DNA from: Lachnospiraceae bacterium | GTDB lineage: Bacteria > Bacillota > Clostridia > Lachnospirales > Lachnospiraceae | Direction: 5' to 3' | NCBI GenBank assembly: GCA_017940415.1 | Contig: JAGAYR010000044.1 | Coordinates: 124,001 to 188,000 of the forward strand | DNA length: 64,000 nt | Shown here: positions 26,104-35,437 of the stretch, piece after piece | How the letters are laid out: every line of letters starts with the position of its first letter | How positions within the stretch are numbered: position 1 is the first letter of the stretch | Position numbers and translations under genes: made by a program | Notes under the pieces: generated by a model | Told to the model about the DNA's origin: nothing | The model's database searches: none | Seen by the model: only the letters and a program-made list of their open reading frames with translations

Positions 26104-27516
26104 ATGAAACAGTCAGACATTCTGGCAACAGAAAAACAGTTAGGTTATATCAGTGAATCGGCAAATGCGTTAAAGATTGCCGAGGAGAATAAAGGACGTA
26201 AACTCACTGCATCCGTAGTTACCTTCGGATGTCAGATGAATGCACGTGATTCCGAAAAATTAGCCGGTATCCTTGTATCCGCGGGATTTGAACTTCTCGA
26301 AGATACGGAGGATGCCGACTTTGTTTTGTATAATACATGTACCGTAAGAGATAATGCCAATCAGAAACTCTACGGTCATCTGGGTGAAGTTCACTCAAGA
26401 AAAAAGAAGAATCCTGAAATGATGGTCGGAATATGCGGCTGTCTCCCTCAGGAGCCTTCCGCTTTTGAACGTCTGAAAAAATCTTATTCCTTTGTGGATC
26501 TGATATTCGGAACTCACAATCTCTATGCTTTTCCCGAGTATTTGAGCAGGCTTTTATCCGGTGAAAGACATATTTATGAGATCATGGATCATTCCGATAA
26601 TATCGTTGAGGATCTTCCCGTACTCAGAAAATATCCCTTTAAATCAGGTGTAAATATTATGTTCGGATGCAATAATTTCTGTACTTATTGCATTGTTCCT
26701 CATGTCAGAGGAAGAGAAAGAAGCAGGGAAAGTGCCGATATTCTGGCTGAGATAAAAAAGCTTGCCGATTCCGGCGTAAAAGAGGTCATGCTTCTCGGAC
26801 AGAATGTTAATTCTTACGGTAACGGACTGGCTGATGAGATTTCTTTTCCCGAACTTCTTAAGAGAACCTGTGATGTCCCGGGAATAGAGAGAGTCAGATT
26901 CATGACTTCTCATCCCAAGGATCTGTCGGATGAACTGATTAAAACCATTAAAGAAAACGACAAAATATGCAGACATCTTCATCTTCCTCTTCAAAGCGGA
27001 TCCACTAAAGTCCTTAAGGAGATGAACAGAAGATATACCAAAGAGCAGTATATCGATCTTGCTCTTAAGATACGCAATGAGATTCCGGACCTTGCCATGA
27101 CTACGGATATCATGGTGGGATTTCCCGGTGAAACCGCTGCCGATGTCGATGATACTATTGATGTTATCAATAAAGTAAAATACGATAATGCGTTTACTTT
27201 TATATATTCCAAGAGAATGGGTACGCCTGCTGCCGTAAGAGAGGATCAGGTTCCCGAAACTCTTGTTAAAGAAAGCTTTGACAGGGTGCTTAAGGTTGTT
27301 CAGGATACCGCTAAAGAGCAGAGCCTCAGGTGGCAGGGACAGGTTCTCGATGCACTGGTTGAGGAAGAGAATTCATCCATGGACGGATATGTTACCGGCA
27401 GACTTTCAAACAATATGATCGTTCACTTTGAAGGCTGCAAAGAGATGATCGGAAATATAGTTCCGGTCAGACTCGATGAATGCAGAGGATTTTATTATAT
27501 GGGAAGCAGGGCTTAA
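26104..27516 (+). CDS. miaB: tRNA-2-methylthio-N6-dimethylallyladenosine synthase
   Basis: Radical SAM methylthiotransferase that modifies i6A37 of tRNAs reading UNN codons. The 470-aa product has the N-terminal cluster domain (Cys43 in FGCQMNARDS, further Cys in NTCTVRDNA and GCLPQE), the radical SAM CX3CX2C at Cys189/193/196 and a C-terminal TRAM domain. ATG 26104 is preceded by TGGAG; a TTG at 26074 inside degV is in frame but less likely. It precedes mutS by 12 bases, and miaA, which makes its substrate, lies two genes further on. Confidence 0.95.
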   Translation: MKQSDILATEKQLGYISESANALKIAEENKGRKLTASVVTFGCQMNARDSEKLAGILVSAGFELLEDTEDADFVLYNTCTVRDNANQKLYGHLGEVHSRKKKNPEMMVGICGCLPQEPSAFERLKKSYSFVDLIFGTHNLYAFPEYLSRLLSGERHIYEIMDHSDNIVEDLPVLRKYPFKSGVNIMFGCNNFCTYCIVPHVRGRERSRESADILAEIKKLADSGVKEVMLLGQNVNSYGNGLADEISFPELLKRTCDVPGIERVRFMTSHPKDLSDELIKTIKENDKICRHLHLPLQSGSTKVLKEMNRRYTKEQYIDLALKIRNEIPDLAMTTDIMVGFPGETAADVDDTIDVINKVKYDNAFTFIYSKRMGTPAAVREDQVPETLVKESFDRVLKVVQDTAKEQSLRWQGQVLDALVEEENSSMDGYVTGRLSNNMIVHFEGCKEMIGNIVPVRLDECRGFYYMGSRA

Positions 27517-27528
27517 AGGAGCTTTACA

Positions 27529-30195
27529 ATGCCTGATATAAATGATGTTTCACCTATGATGCAAAATTATCTGGAGACTAAGAAAGAGTATCCGGATTCC
27601 ATACTTTTCTACAGAATCGGTGATTTCTACGAAATGTTCTTTGATGATGCCGTTCAGGTATCCAGAGAGCTTGAACTGGTTCTTACCGGAAAATCCTGCG
27701 GACTTGAGGAAAGAGCGCCCATGTGCGGCGTTCCTTTTCATGCTGCGGATACTTATATATCAAGGCTTGTTTCCAAGGGATATAAAGTTGCCATCTGTGA
27801 ACAGGTAGAAGATCCCAAACTTGCAAAGGGACTTGTTAAACGTGAAGTAATTAAGGTTGTTACTCCTGGAACAAACATCAATTCCCTTACTCTTGATTCC
27901 GGTAAGAATAATTATCTGATGTGTATCTGTTATCAGGATAACGGAATCGGTGTAAGTGTTGTAGATGTATCAACCGGTGAATTTCTTGTTTCCGAGCTGG
28001 CAAGTGTTAACCAGATAAGTGATTTTCTGGGAAGATTTGATCCTTCCGAGATTATTTGTAATAATGCTTTTTCTGTTCAGAGCGATCTTCTTAATTCCAT
28101 CAAAGAAAGATACAGTATTCCTGTTACTGTACTTGATAACGCGGTATTTGAAGAAAAGACGGCAACCGGTGAAGTCTTAAGACAGTTCAAGGTAAAGAGC
28201 CTTATCGGACTCGGACTTGATTCCATGATCCCTGGTGTGCTTGCTGCCGGTGCTTCACTTATTTATCTTCATGATACTCAGAAAACAGACCTCGGAAATC
28301 TTTCTGAGATACATCCTTATATTGCTGATAAATACATGATGCTGGATTCATCATCCAGACGTAATCTTGAACTTACCGAAACCATCAGGGACAAACAGAA
28401 AAAAGGATCTCTTTTGGGTGTTCTGGACAGAACCAAAACCGCAATGGGCGGAAGGCTTCTCAGAACTTTCCTCGAGCAGCCTCTTATTGATGAATCCGAG
28501 ATCATAAAAAGGCAGGATGCCATTTCTGCTTTTAATTCCAATACCATAGCCAGAGATGAACTCCGAGAGTATCTTACTCCCGTATACGATCTGGAAAGAC
28601 TTCTTGCCAGAATCAGTTTCGGAACAGCTACTCCTCCCGATCTGTTATCACTTGCTTCATCACTTCAGATGCTTCCTCATATCAAAACCGTACTTGAGGA
28701 TGTACACTCCGAAGAAATAGATAGTATTAAAGAAAGATTTGATGTACTTGCCGATATCGAATCGCTTATTACTAATTCCATAAAAGAAGAACCTGAAACC
28801 ACCATCAGGGACGGAAATATAATCAAAGACGGCTTTAATGAAGAGGTGGACAGACTAAGATCTGCCAAAACCGAAGGCAAAGGCTGGCTTGCTCAGCTTG
28901 AAGAAGCCGAAAGGGAAAGAACCGGTATCAAAGGACTTAAGATCAAATTCCATAAGTCCTTCGGATACTTCTTTGAAGTTACCAATTCTTATCTCGATAA
29001 AGTACCTGATGATTTTATACGTCGTCAGACTCTTACTACATGTGAAAGATTTACTTCGGTCAAACTTAAAGAGCTGGAAGACAGCGTATTAAATGCCGAA
29101 GAGAAGATCAGGAATCTTGAATATGATCTGTATTGTCAGATCAGAAATGCAGTAGGTGCAGAGAGCGAAAGAATCCTTAAAACAGCAAAATGCATCGCGT
29201 TCCTTGATGTATATACCGATCTTGCATACATAGCGGAAGTTAACAGGTATGTTAAACCTCATATCAACAGTAAAGGCATAATCAATATCAAAGAGGGTAG
29301 ACATCCAGTTGTTGAGAAGATGCTTGGCGGAGAGCTCTTTGTATCAAATGATACATATCTGGATAATTCTTCAAATCTGGTGAGCATTATTACCGGTCCC
29401 AATATGGCCGGTAAATCAACATACATGAGACAGACGGCACTTATTGTTCTTATGTCTCAGATCGGATCGTTTGTTCCTGCAACGAGTGCCGATCTGTGTG
29501 TTGTAGACAGGATTTTTACAAGAGTAGGAGCATCGGATGATCTTGCTTCCGGCCAGTCTACTTTCATGATCGAGATGAATGAGGTTTCCAATATCCTGAG
29601 AAACGCCACATCCAAGAGCCTTCTTATACTTGATGAGATCGGAAGGGGAACCTCTACTTTTGACGGCCTTGCGATAGCCTGGGCTGTTATTGAGCATATC
29701 AGTAATAAAAGAATACTCGGTGCCAAAACCCTTTTTGCCACTCATTATCATGAACTTACCGAATTGGAAGGCAAGATCGATAATGTTCATAACTACTGCA
29801 TTGCCGTAAAAGAATCCGGAGATGATATTGTTTTCCTTCGTAAGATCATAAAAGGCGGTGCGGACAGAAGTTACGGAATTCAGGTTGCCAAACTTGCCGG
29901 TGTTCCCGACATTGTTATAGACAGAGCCAAGGAGATTGCTTCATCACTTGCTCTTCAGGATATTTCATCCATTGTTGAAACGATAGCTGCAGGTGATCAG
30001 GGAAGCGGCAAGACCAAAAAGGTCACCAAACCCGATGAGGTTGACAGCGGACAGCTTTCATTTTTTGATCTGGTATCCGATGAAGATCTCCTCAAGGAAA
30101 TCGAAGACATAGATATTCAGAATCTGACTCCTCTTGATGCTTTAAATACACTCCACAGGCTGCAGAACAGGATCAAGAACAGGTACAAAGTATGA
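27529..30195 (+). CDS. mutS: DNA mismatch repair protein MutS
   Basis: Recognises mismatches and small loops. The 888-aa product has the N-terminal mismatch domain with the Phe-X-Glu element (GDFYEMF), connector, lever/clamp, and ATPase domain with Walker A GPNMAGKST near 622, DEIGRGTSTFDG and THYHELTE. A C-terminal QLSFFDL sequence matches the beta-clamp binding motif. This is the full-length partner, in contrast to the truncated membrane MutS-like gene at 18.6 kb. It overlaps mutL by 4 bp. Confidence 0.97.
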   Translation: MPDINDVSPMMQNYLETKKEYPDSILFYRIGDFYEMFFDDAVQVSRELELVLTGKSCGLEERAPMCGVPFHAADTYISRLVSKGYKVAICEQVEDPKLAKGLVKREVIKVVTPGTNINSLTLDSGKNNYLMCICYQDNGIGVSVVDVSTGEFLVSELASVNQISDFLGRFDPSEIICNNAFSVQSDLLNSIKERYSIPVTVLDNAVFEEKTATGEVLRQFKVKSLIGLGLDSMIPGVLAAGASLIYLHDTQKTDLGNLSEIHPYIADKYMMLDSSSRRNLELTETIRDKQKKGSLLGVLDRTKTAMGGRLLRTFLEQPLIDESEIIKRQDAISAFNSNTIARDELREYLTPVYDLERLLARISFGTATPPDLLSLASSLQMLPHIKTVLEDVHSEEIDSIKERFDVLADIESLITNSIKEEPETTIRDGNIIKDGFNEEVDRLRSAKTEGKGWLAQLEEAERERTGIKGLKIKFHKSFGYFFEVTNSYLDKVPDDFIRRQTLTTCERFTSVKLKELEDSVLNAEEKIRNLEYDLYCQIRNAVGAESERILKTAKCIAFLDVYTDLAYIAEVNRYVKPHINSKGIINIKEGRHPVVEKMLGGELFVSNDTYLDNSSNLVSIITGPNMAGKSTYMRQTALIVLMSQIGSFVPATSADLCVVDRIFTRVGASDDLASGQSTFMIEMNEVSNILRNATSKSLLILDEIGRGTSTFDGLAIAWAVIEHISNKRILGAKTLFATHYHELTELEGKIDNVHNYCIAVKESGDDIVFLRKIIKGGADRSYGIQVAKLAGVPDIVIDRAKEIASSLALQDISSIVETIAAGDQGSGKTKKVTKPDEVDSGQLSFFDLVSDEDLLKEIEDIDIQNLTPLDALNTLHRLQNRIKNRYKV

Positions 30196-32165
30196 TCAAA
30201 GTATTAAATAAAGAAACCATAGACAGGATATCTGCCGGAGAAGTTGTAGAGCGTCCTTCGAATGTGGTTAAAGAGCTTGTTGAGAATGCAATTGATTCAG
30301 GTGCTACCGCAATAACCGTTGAGATCAAGGCCGGCGGTCTTGATATGATACGTGTTACGGATAACGGTTGCGGGATAGAACCCGATCAGATGAAAACCGC
30401 GTTCTTAAGACATGCAACAAGCAAAATAGAAAATGCAAGCGATCTTGATTCCATCACCACACTTGGGTTCAGGGGAGAAGCTCTTGCAAGTATATGTGCT
30501 GTATCGGAAACCGAGATGATCTCCGCACTTCCCGGTTCCCTTACCGGAAACAGACTCATCATCCGTGGCGGTGATGAGATTTCTTTTGAAGAGATAGGTG
30601 CTCCCGCCGGAACCACAGTCATCGTAAGAAATCTTTTTTATAATACTCCCGCCAGGAAAAAATTCCTTAAGACCAATTCCACCGAAGGCTCTTATGTTGC
30701 GGAGCTGATGGAAAAGATAGCTTTATCACATCCTGAAGTTTCGTTCCAGTATTCCATGGATAACCGTTCCAGATTCCATACTTCGGGTAACGGGGATCTT
30801 ATGGAAGTTATTTTCAGAGTCTTCGGAAGAGAAACCGCAGGCAGTCTGGTTCCTATATCGGCAGAAAATGACAGATTTAAGATCAACGGATTTTTAGGAA
30901 AGCCTGAGATCATCAGATCTAACCGTAATATGGAAATTTATTTCATGAACGGCAGATTTGTGAAGAATAACTTTATATCAACGGCAGTGGAAGAAGGTTA
31001 CAGGGAGTATCTTATGCTCCATAAATTTCCTGTCGTATTTTTGAATTTTTCCGTTGATCCTTCCAAGGTGGATGTAAATGTACATCCCGCAAAGCTTGAT
31101 GTCAGGATCTCGGATCAGCAGATGTTCTTTGCTTTTGTTTCTTCATCTATTCATGATGTGATGACGAAAGCGGAGATGATCCCAGAAAACATCCTTATAA
31201 GTGATGCGGATAAAAAAGAATTTTCAAAAGAAAGTGCCAAAGAAATTGCATCCGGTAAAAATCCCGAACCATTCGAAGCTAAAAGAACAGGATTGCCCGG
31301 AGTGGAAAGTACTGTTAAAGCTTTCTCCGAATCTGTGTCAGCTCCTTTTAAATCATCGGTTTCATATAACTTCGCACCTGTTGAAGATGCGGCTTCTGTA
31401 TCCGAGGATTCTTTTTTCGAGGACGAGAGAAAGGATGTCAAAACAGAAACAGTAAAAACTGTTGAAAGTGCTTCGCTACAGGAAACTGATGCTGAAGGTA
31501 AGACCGATGCTGATGTATTTCTGGAGAACACTACTTTTAAACAGTCACAGCTTTTTGAGGATCATCTCCTTGATGCTGACAAGAGAGCTTCTTATAAGAT
31601 CATAGGTCAGGTTTTCGATACCTATTGGATAGTTCAGTATGAGCAGCAGATGTTCATCATAGATCAGCACGCCGCTCATGAAAAAGTTAATTACGAAAGA
31701 TTTGTTAAAAGAATTCATGCGGGAGAGCATCCTACTCAGATGCTCATGCCTCCAATTATTGTTACTCTGACAGGTGCCGAGGAAGCGGTTCTTAATGATA
31801 ATATAGACAGCTTCCGGAATATCGGTTTTGAGATTGAAAACTTCGGAGGTAACGAATATGCATTAAGAGGAGTTCCGACGGATCTCTTCAGGCATTCCGA
31901 AAAAGAATTGTTCCTTGCCATACTTGATGAACTTGCGGAGAATCCCGGACTTGGAAGCTTTAAGACCATTGATGAGAAGATTGCAGGTATGGCATGTAAA
32001 GCATCCGTCAAAGGCGGAGACCGTATAGGATTTGAACAGGCAGAAAAACTTATTGATGAACTTCTGACTTTGGATAATCCTTATAACTGTCCCCACGGAA
32101 GACCGACCATAATATCTATTACAAAAACCGAAATGGAAAAGAAATTCCAGAGAATAGTAAATTGA
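30192..32165 (+). CDS. mutL: DNA mismatch repair protein MutL (endonuclease type)
   Basis: Links MutS recognition to strand incision. The 657-aa product has the GHKL ATPase motifs (ENAIDSGAT, DNGCGI, GFRGEAL) and a C-terminal endonuclease domain with DQHAAHEKVNYE, ACKASVKG and CPHGRPT, typical of bacteria that lack MutH. The interdomain linker (about residues 340-450) is long, acidic and low in complexity. It overlaps mutS by 4 bp and miaA by one base. Confidence 0.96.
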   Translation: MIKVLNKETIDRISAGEVVERPSNVVKELVENAIDSGATAITVEIKAGGLDMIRVTDNGCGIEPDQMKTAFLRHATSKIENASDLDSITTLGFRGEALASICAVSETEMISALPGSLTGNRLIIRGGDEISFEEIGAPAGTTVIVRNLFYNTPARKKFLKTNSTEGSYVAELMEKIALSHPEVSFQYSMDNRSRFHTSGNGDLMEVIFRVFGRETAGSLVPISAENDRFKINGFLGKPEIIRSNRNMEIYFMNGRFVKNNFISTAVEEGYREYLMLHKFPVVFLNFSVDPSKVDVNVHPAKLDVRISDQQMFFAFVSSSIHDVMTKAEMIPENILISDADKKEFSKESAKEIASGKNPEPFEAKRTGLPGVESTVKAFSESVSAPFKSSVSYNFAPVEDAASVSEDSFFEDERKDVKTETVKTVESASLQETDAEGKTDADVFLENTTFKQSQLFEDHLLDADKRASYKIIGQVFDTYWIVQYEQQMFIIDQHAAHEKVNYERFVKRIHAGEHPTQMLMPPIIVTLTGAEEAVLNDNIDSFRNIGFEIENFGGNEYALRGVPTDLFRHSEKELFLAILDELAENPGLGSFKTIDEKIAGMACKASVKGGDRIGFEQAEKLIDELLTLDNPYNCPHGRPTIISITKTEMEKKFQRIVN

Positions 32166-33118
32166 TGAATAAACCGCCTCTTATAATATTATCCGGACCG
32201 ACTGCAACGGGCAAAACCGATTTGTCTGTTTTATTTGCGATGCAGCATGATCTTGAGATTGTATCTGCAGATTCGGCTCAGGTTTATAAGGGGATGTATA
32301 TCGGAAGTGCCAAGATCAACCCTGACGAGAAAAAAGGAATCCCACATCATTTAATCGATGTATGCGATATAAGTGAGGATTATTCTGCTTTCAGATTTAA
32401 AGAGATGGCGGAAGAAGCTGTTTCCGGCATATATGAAAGAGGTAAAATTCCTTTGGTTGTTGGCGGAACCGGCTTTTATATCCAGGCTTTATTAAAAGGC
32501 GTAAATTTTGACGATGACGGTCCCGATGAAGAATACAGAAACTCTCTTCAAAAGACTGCAGATGAAAAAGGTATTACTTTTCTCCATGATATGTTGAAAC
32601 AGATTGATCCTGCGAGTGCGGATAAAATACCTGAAGGCAATGTGAAAAGAGTTATCAGAGCTCTTGAATATCATCATCTGACGGGAAAGCGCATTTCCGA
32701 ACATAATGAGGAGGAGAGTAAGAGGGAATCCAAATACAATTTTGCTTATTTTGTTCTTATTGATGACAGGGAACTCATGTATGAAAGGATTGATAAAAGA
32801 GTCGATAAAATGGTCGACTCCGGTCTTGAAGAGGAAGTCAGAAAGCTTCTGAAAAACGGTGCGGATCCTTCGTCTACTGCAATGCAGGCAATCGGATATA
32901 AAGAAATGATCCCGTATATAAACGGAGAATATTCACTTGAAGAAGCTATCTATCAGATAAAACTCCGGACAAGACATTTTGCAAAAAGACAGGTTACGTG
33001 GTATAAAAGAGAACCTGATGTTATATATATACGCCGCGGAGATTTTGCCGGAGATAATTCTAAAATGGCTGAATTTATGTACCGCGAATGTGTGAAAAGA
33101 GGAATATTAAATGAATGA
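32165..33118 (+). CDS. miaA: tRNA dimethylallyltransferase
   Basis: Adds a dimethylallyl group to A37 of tRNAs, the substrate for MiaB. The 317-aa product has the P-loop SGPTATGKT near residue 9, DSAQVYKGMYIGSAK and HHLIDV. ATG 32165 shares its A with the mutL TGA; a TTG three bases earlier is also in frame. The hfq gene that follows miaA in many bacteria is absent; a PLP enzyme gene overlaps its 3' end by 8 bp instead. Confidence 0.95.
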   Translation: MNKPPLIILSGPTATGKTDLSVLFAMQHDLEIVSADSAQVYKGMYIGSAKINPDEKKGIPHHLIDVCDISEDYSAFRFKEMAEEAVSGIYERGKIPLVVGGTGFYIQALLKGVNFDDDGPDEEYRNSLQKTADEKGITFLHDMLKQIDPASADKIPEGNVKRVIRALEYHHLTGKRISEHNEEESKRESKYNFAYFVLIDDRELMYERIDKRVDKMVDSGLEEEVRKLLKNGADPSSTAMQAIGYKEMIPYINGEYSLEEAIYQIKLRTRHFAKRQVTWYKREPDVIYIRRGDFAGDNSKMAEFMYRECVKRGILNE

Positions 33119-34394
33119 TGCGACCAAAGAGCTCTACAGGGAGTTTGGAATAAGCGACAAGGTTATAGAGATTTCCGAAGAAGTGCTTACTTCTCTCAAA
33201 GAAAGATTTCAAAGAATCGATGAAAATGCCGATCTTTGTACTCTTAAAGTGTTAAAGGCTTTCCAGAAAAATAATGTGAACGAAAGCTGTCTTATGGGCA
33301 CCACGGGATACGGATATAACGATCTGGGCAGAGATACACTGGAGAAAGTCTACGCTGACTATTTTCATACCGAAGACTGTCTTGTAAGACCTCAGATAAC
33401 CTGCGGAACACATGCGCTTGCCCTGGCACTTATGAGTAACTTAAGACCCGGGGATGAACTTGTAAGCGCGGTGGGCAAGCCCTACGACACTCTTGAAGAA
33501 GTTATAGGAATAAGACCGTCTGTCGGCTCTCTTGCAGAGTATGGTATTAATTATGCCCAGGCTGATCTTAACGAGGACGGAACTCCCAATCTCGAGAATA
33601 TTAAAAACGCGATCAGTGATAAAACAAAACTTGTAACCATACAGAGATCTAAGGGATATCAGACCAGGCCTTCTCTTTCCGTTGCGCAGATTGCTGATAT
33701 CATCAAAACAGTAAAATCAGTCCGGGGTGATATCATCTGCATGGTAGATAACTGCTACGGCGAATTTGTGGAACCCATCGAGCCTTCGGATGTCGGCGCC
33801 GATATGGTAGTCGGGTCACTTATCAAGAACCCCGGCGGCGGACTGGCACAGGTGGGCGGATATATTGCGGGTACCAAGGATTGCATAGAGAAATGTTCAT
33901 ACAGACTGACGGCTCCCGGACTTGGAAGAGAAGTAGGACCTTCACTTGAAGCCCTTCCCAGACTTTATCAGGGATTTTTTATGGCTCCTACGGTTACGGC
34001 TTCTGCTTTAAAGAGTGCCATTTTCGCTGCTAACCTGTTCGAAAAGTTCGGATTTGAAAGTTTCCCTGCCGGATCCGAGGAGAGACACGATATTATCCAG
34101 GCCATTACATTCGGAAAGCCGGAAGGACTTATTGCTTTCTGCGAAGGAATTCAGGCCGCTGCTCCCGTGGATTCATCCTTTGCTCCCGAACCTTGGGATA
34201 TGCCCGGATATGACTCAAAGGTTATTATGGCGGCCGGTGCGTTTACATCAGGCTCATCCATAGAGCTTTCCGCAGACGGACCTTTAAGAGAGCCTTATAC
34301 CGCATATTTCCAAGGTGGAATAACTTGGTCACACGGTAAATTCGGTATAATCAAGGCATTCCAAACTTTGGTGGATAAAGGCCTGATTTTATGA
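33111..34394 (+). CDS. PLP-dependent lyase, aluminium-resistance/methionine gamma-lyase-like family
   Basis: A 427-aa fold-type I PLP enzyme of the COG4100 group. The Schiff-base Lys is probably Lys239 in SLIKNPGGG, and the cofactor region includes ITCGTHALALAL and MVDNCYGEF. The family is annotated as cystathionine beta-lyase-like or as aluminium resistance protein, with no secure substrate. Its location right after miaA is recurrent in clostridia. A 15-bp palindrome, ATTTTAT-G-ATAAAAT, spans the stop codon (34386-34400). Confidence 0.85.
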   Translation: MNDATKELYREFGISDKVIEISEEVLTSLKERFQRIDENADLCTLKVLKAFQKNNVNESCLMGTTGYGYNDLGRDTLEKVYADYFHTEDCLVRPQITCGTHALALALMSNLRPGDELVSAVGKPYDTLEEVIGIRPSVGSLAEYGINYAQADLNEDGTPNLENIKNAISDKTKLVTIQRSKGYQTRPSLSVAQIADIIKTVKSVRGDIICMVDNCYGEFVEPIEPSDVGADMVVGSLIKNPGGGLAQVGGYIAGTKDCIEKCSYRLTAPGLGREVGPSLEALPRLYQGFFMAPTVTASALKSAIFAANLFEKFGFESFPAGSEERHDIIQAITFGKPEGLIAFCEGIQAAAPVDSSFAPEPWDMPGYDSKVIMAAGAFTSGSSIELSADGPLREPYTAYFQGGITWSHGKFGIIKAFQTLVDKGLIL

Positions 34395-34406
34395 TAAAAT
34401 ATCAAA

Positions 34407-34447
34407 GATTGCGAAAAATGATATGTTTGCAATCACGTGTTATTTTT
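34407..34447 (+). terminator. Possible terminator hairpin before DUF4321 gene
   Basis: GATTGC (34407-34412) pairs with GCAATC (34429-34434) around a 16-base AT-rich loop; a TTATTTTT stretch follows at some distance. The stem is weak, so readthrough is likely. Confidence 0.35.
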
Positions 34448-34458
34448 GGAGACGTTAA

Positions 34459-34701
34459 ATGAGATACAAGGGATGGGTTTTATTTTTCCTGGTGATAATC
34501 GGGTTTATACTCGGTAACCTCATCGGAACGCATTGCAATATCGAGTTTTTGTCTTACGGCGGTCAATTCGGACTTACTTCGCCTCTTGAGCTTAATCTCG
34601 GTTTTGTGATCCTTACATTCGGACTTACTTTTAATATCACCATTGCAGGTATTCTCGGAATGGTAGCCGCATTTGTGGCATATAAGTTTATGAAGATCTG
34701 A
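34459..34701 (+). CDS. DUF4321 small membrane protein
   Basis: An 80-aa protein with two hydrophobic helices (about residues 6-25 and 46-76) and a conserved short loop between them, matching the DUF4321 pattern that is common upstream of radC and mreB in clostridia. The function is unknown; the position next to cell-shape genes suggests an envelope role. GGAG lies before the ATG. Confidence 0.8.
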   Translation: MRYKGWVLFFLVIIGFILGNLIGTHCNIEFLSYGGQFGLTSPLELNLGFVILTFGLTFNITIAGILGMVAAFVAYKFMKI

Positions 34702-34735
34702 TATGCGTGCCCCGGAGAAGGGGAAAGGCGCATAT
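34701..34735 (+). promoter_or_regulatory. Hairpin enclosing the radC ribosome binding region
   Basis: ATATGCG (34701-34707) is complementary to CGCATAT (34729-34735), and CCCC (34710-34713) to GGGG (34720-34723). The outer stem contains the first two bases of the radC start codon ATG 34734 and flanks the GAAAGG site, so it may limit radC translation unless ribosomes finishing DUF4321 melt it. Confidence 0.5.
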
Positions 34736-35423
34736 GAATGAGATAAAAAAGCTCAATGAAGAAAAGCCCTATGAGAGATTTATTTCCATGGGGGCCGAGA
34801 GTTTAACTGACGCAGAACTTCTTGCCATAATACTCAGAACCGGAACAAAAGGCTTTGATGCCGTTTCACTCTCAAGAAAGGTTCTGGAACTCGGAAAATA
34901 TCCCAGAACGGGGTTTCTCGGGCTTTATGATACCGATATCACGTCTCTTGAAAAGATATCCGGTATAGGAAGAGTTAAAGCTATAAAGCTAAAAGCTCTT
35001 GCCGAAATATCCAGAAGGATGCATGAAGCCAGACTTGCTGAAGGGATAAATGTTTCCAACGCTTCATCCGTTGCGACTTATTATATGGAACGGATGAGAC
35101 ATAATAAATGTGAGAAGGTTTTGCTTCTCAGTATTGATTCAAAAGGAAAAGTCCTCAGAGAATCGGAGATTTCAAAAGGAAGTGTCAACAGATCGCTTGT
35201 TTCGGTGAGATCCGTTATGATGGAGGCTTTGAATGCCGAAGCGGTACATTTGATTCTTATGCACAATCATCCCAGCGGTGATCCTTCTCCCTCAAAAGAG
35301 GACAACGATCTTACAGCAAGGCTTTCTGAAAGCTGCAAACTGATGGAAATACCGCTTTTGGATCATATAATCATCGGTGATAATCTGTATTACAGTTATA
35401 ACGAATCCGGACTTTTACGGTAA
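34734..35423 (+). CDS. radC: RadC-family JAB/MPN protein
   Basis: A 229-aa UPF0758 protein: N-terminal helix-hairpin-helix-like region (ISGIGRVKAIKLKA) and C-terminal JAB metalloprotease-type domain with HNHPSGDPSPSKED, the zinc motif. The old repair role is not supported experimentally in E. coli, and the biochemical activity is unknown. I chose ATG 34734 over GTG 34707, because the extra nine residues are encoded by the hairpin region. It lies 14 bases before mreB, a frequent pairing. Confidence 0.92.
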   Translation: MNEIKKLNEEKPYERFISMGAESLTDAELLAIILRTGTKGFDAVSLSRKVLELGKYPRTGFLGLYDTDITSLEKISGIGRVKAIKLKALAEISRRMHEARLAEGINVSNASSVATYYMERMRHNKCEKVLLLSIDSKGKVLRESEISKGSVNRSLVSVRSVMMEALNAEAVHLILMHNHPSGDPSPSKEDNDLTARLSESCKLMEIPLLDHIIIGDNLYYSYNESGLLR

Positions 35424-35437
35424 AGAAAGGAAATAAT

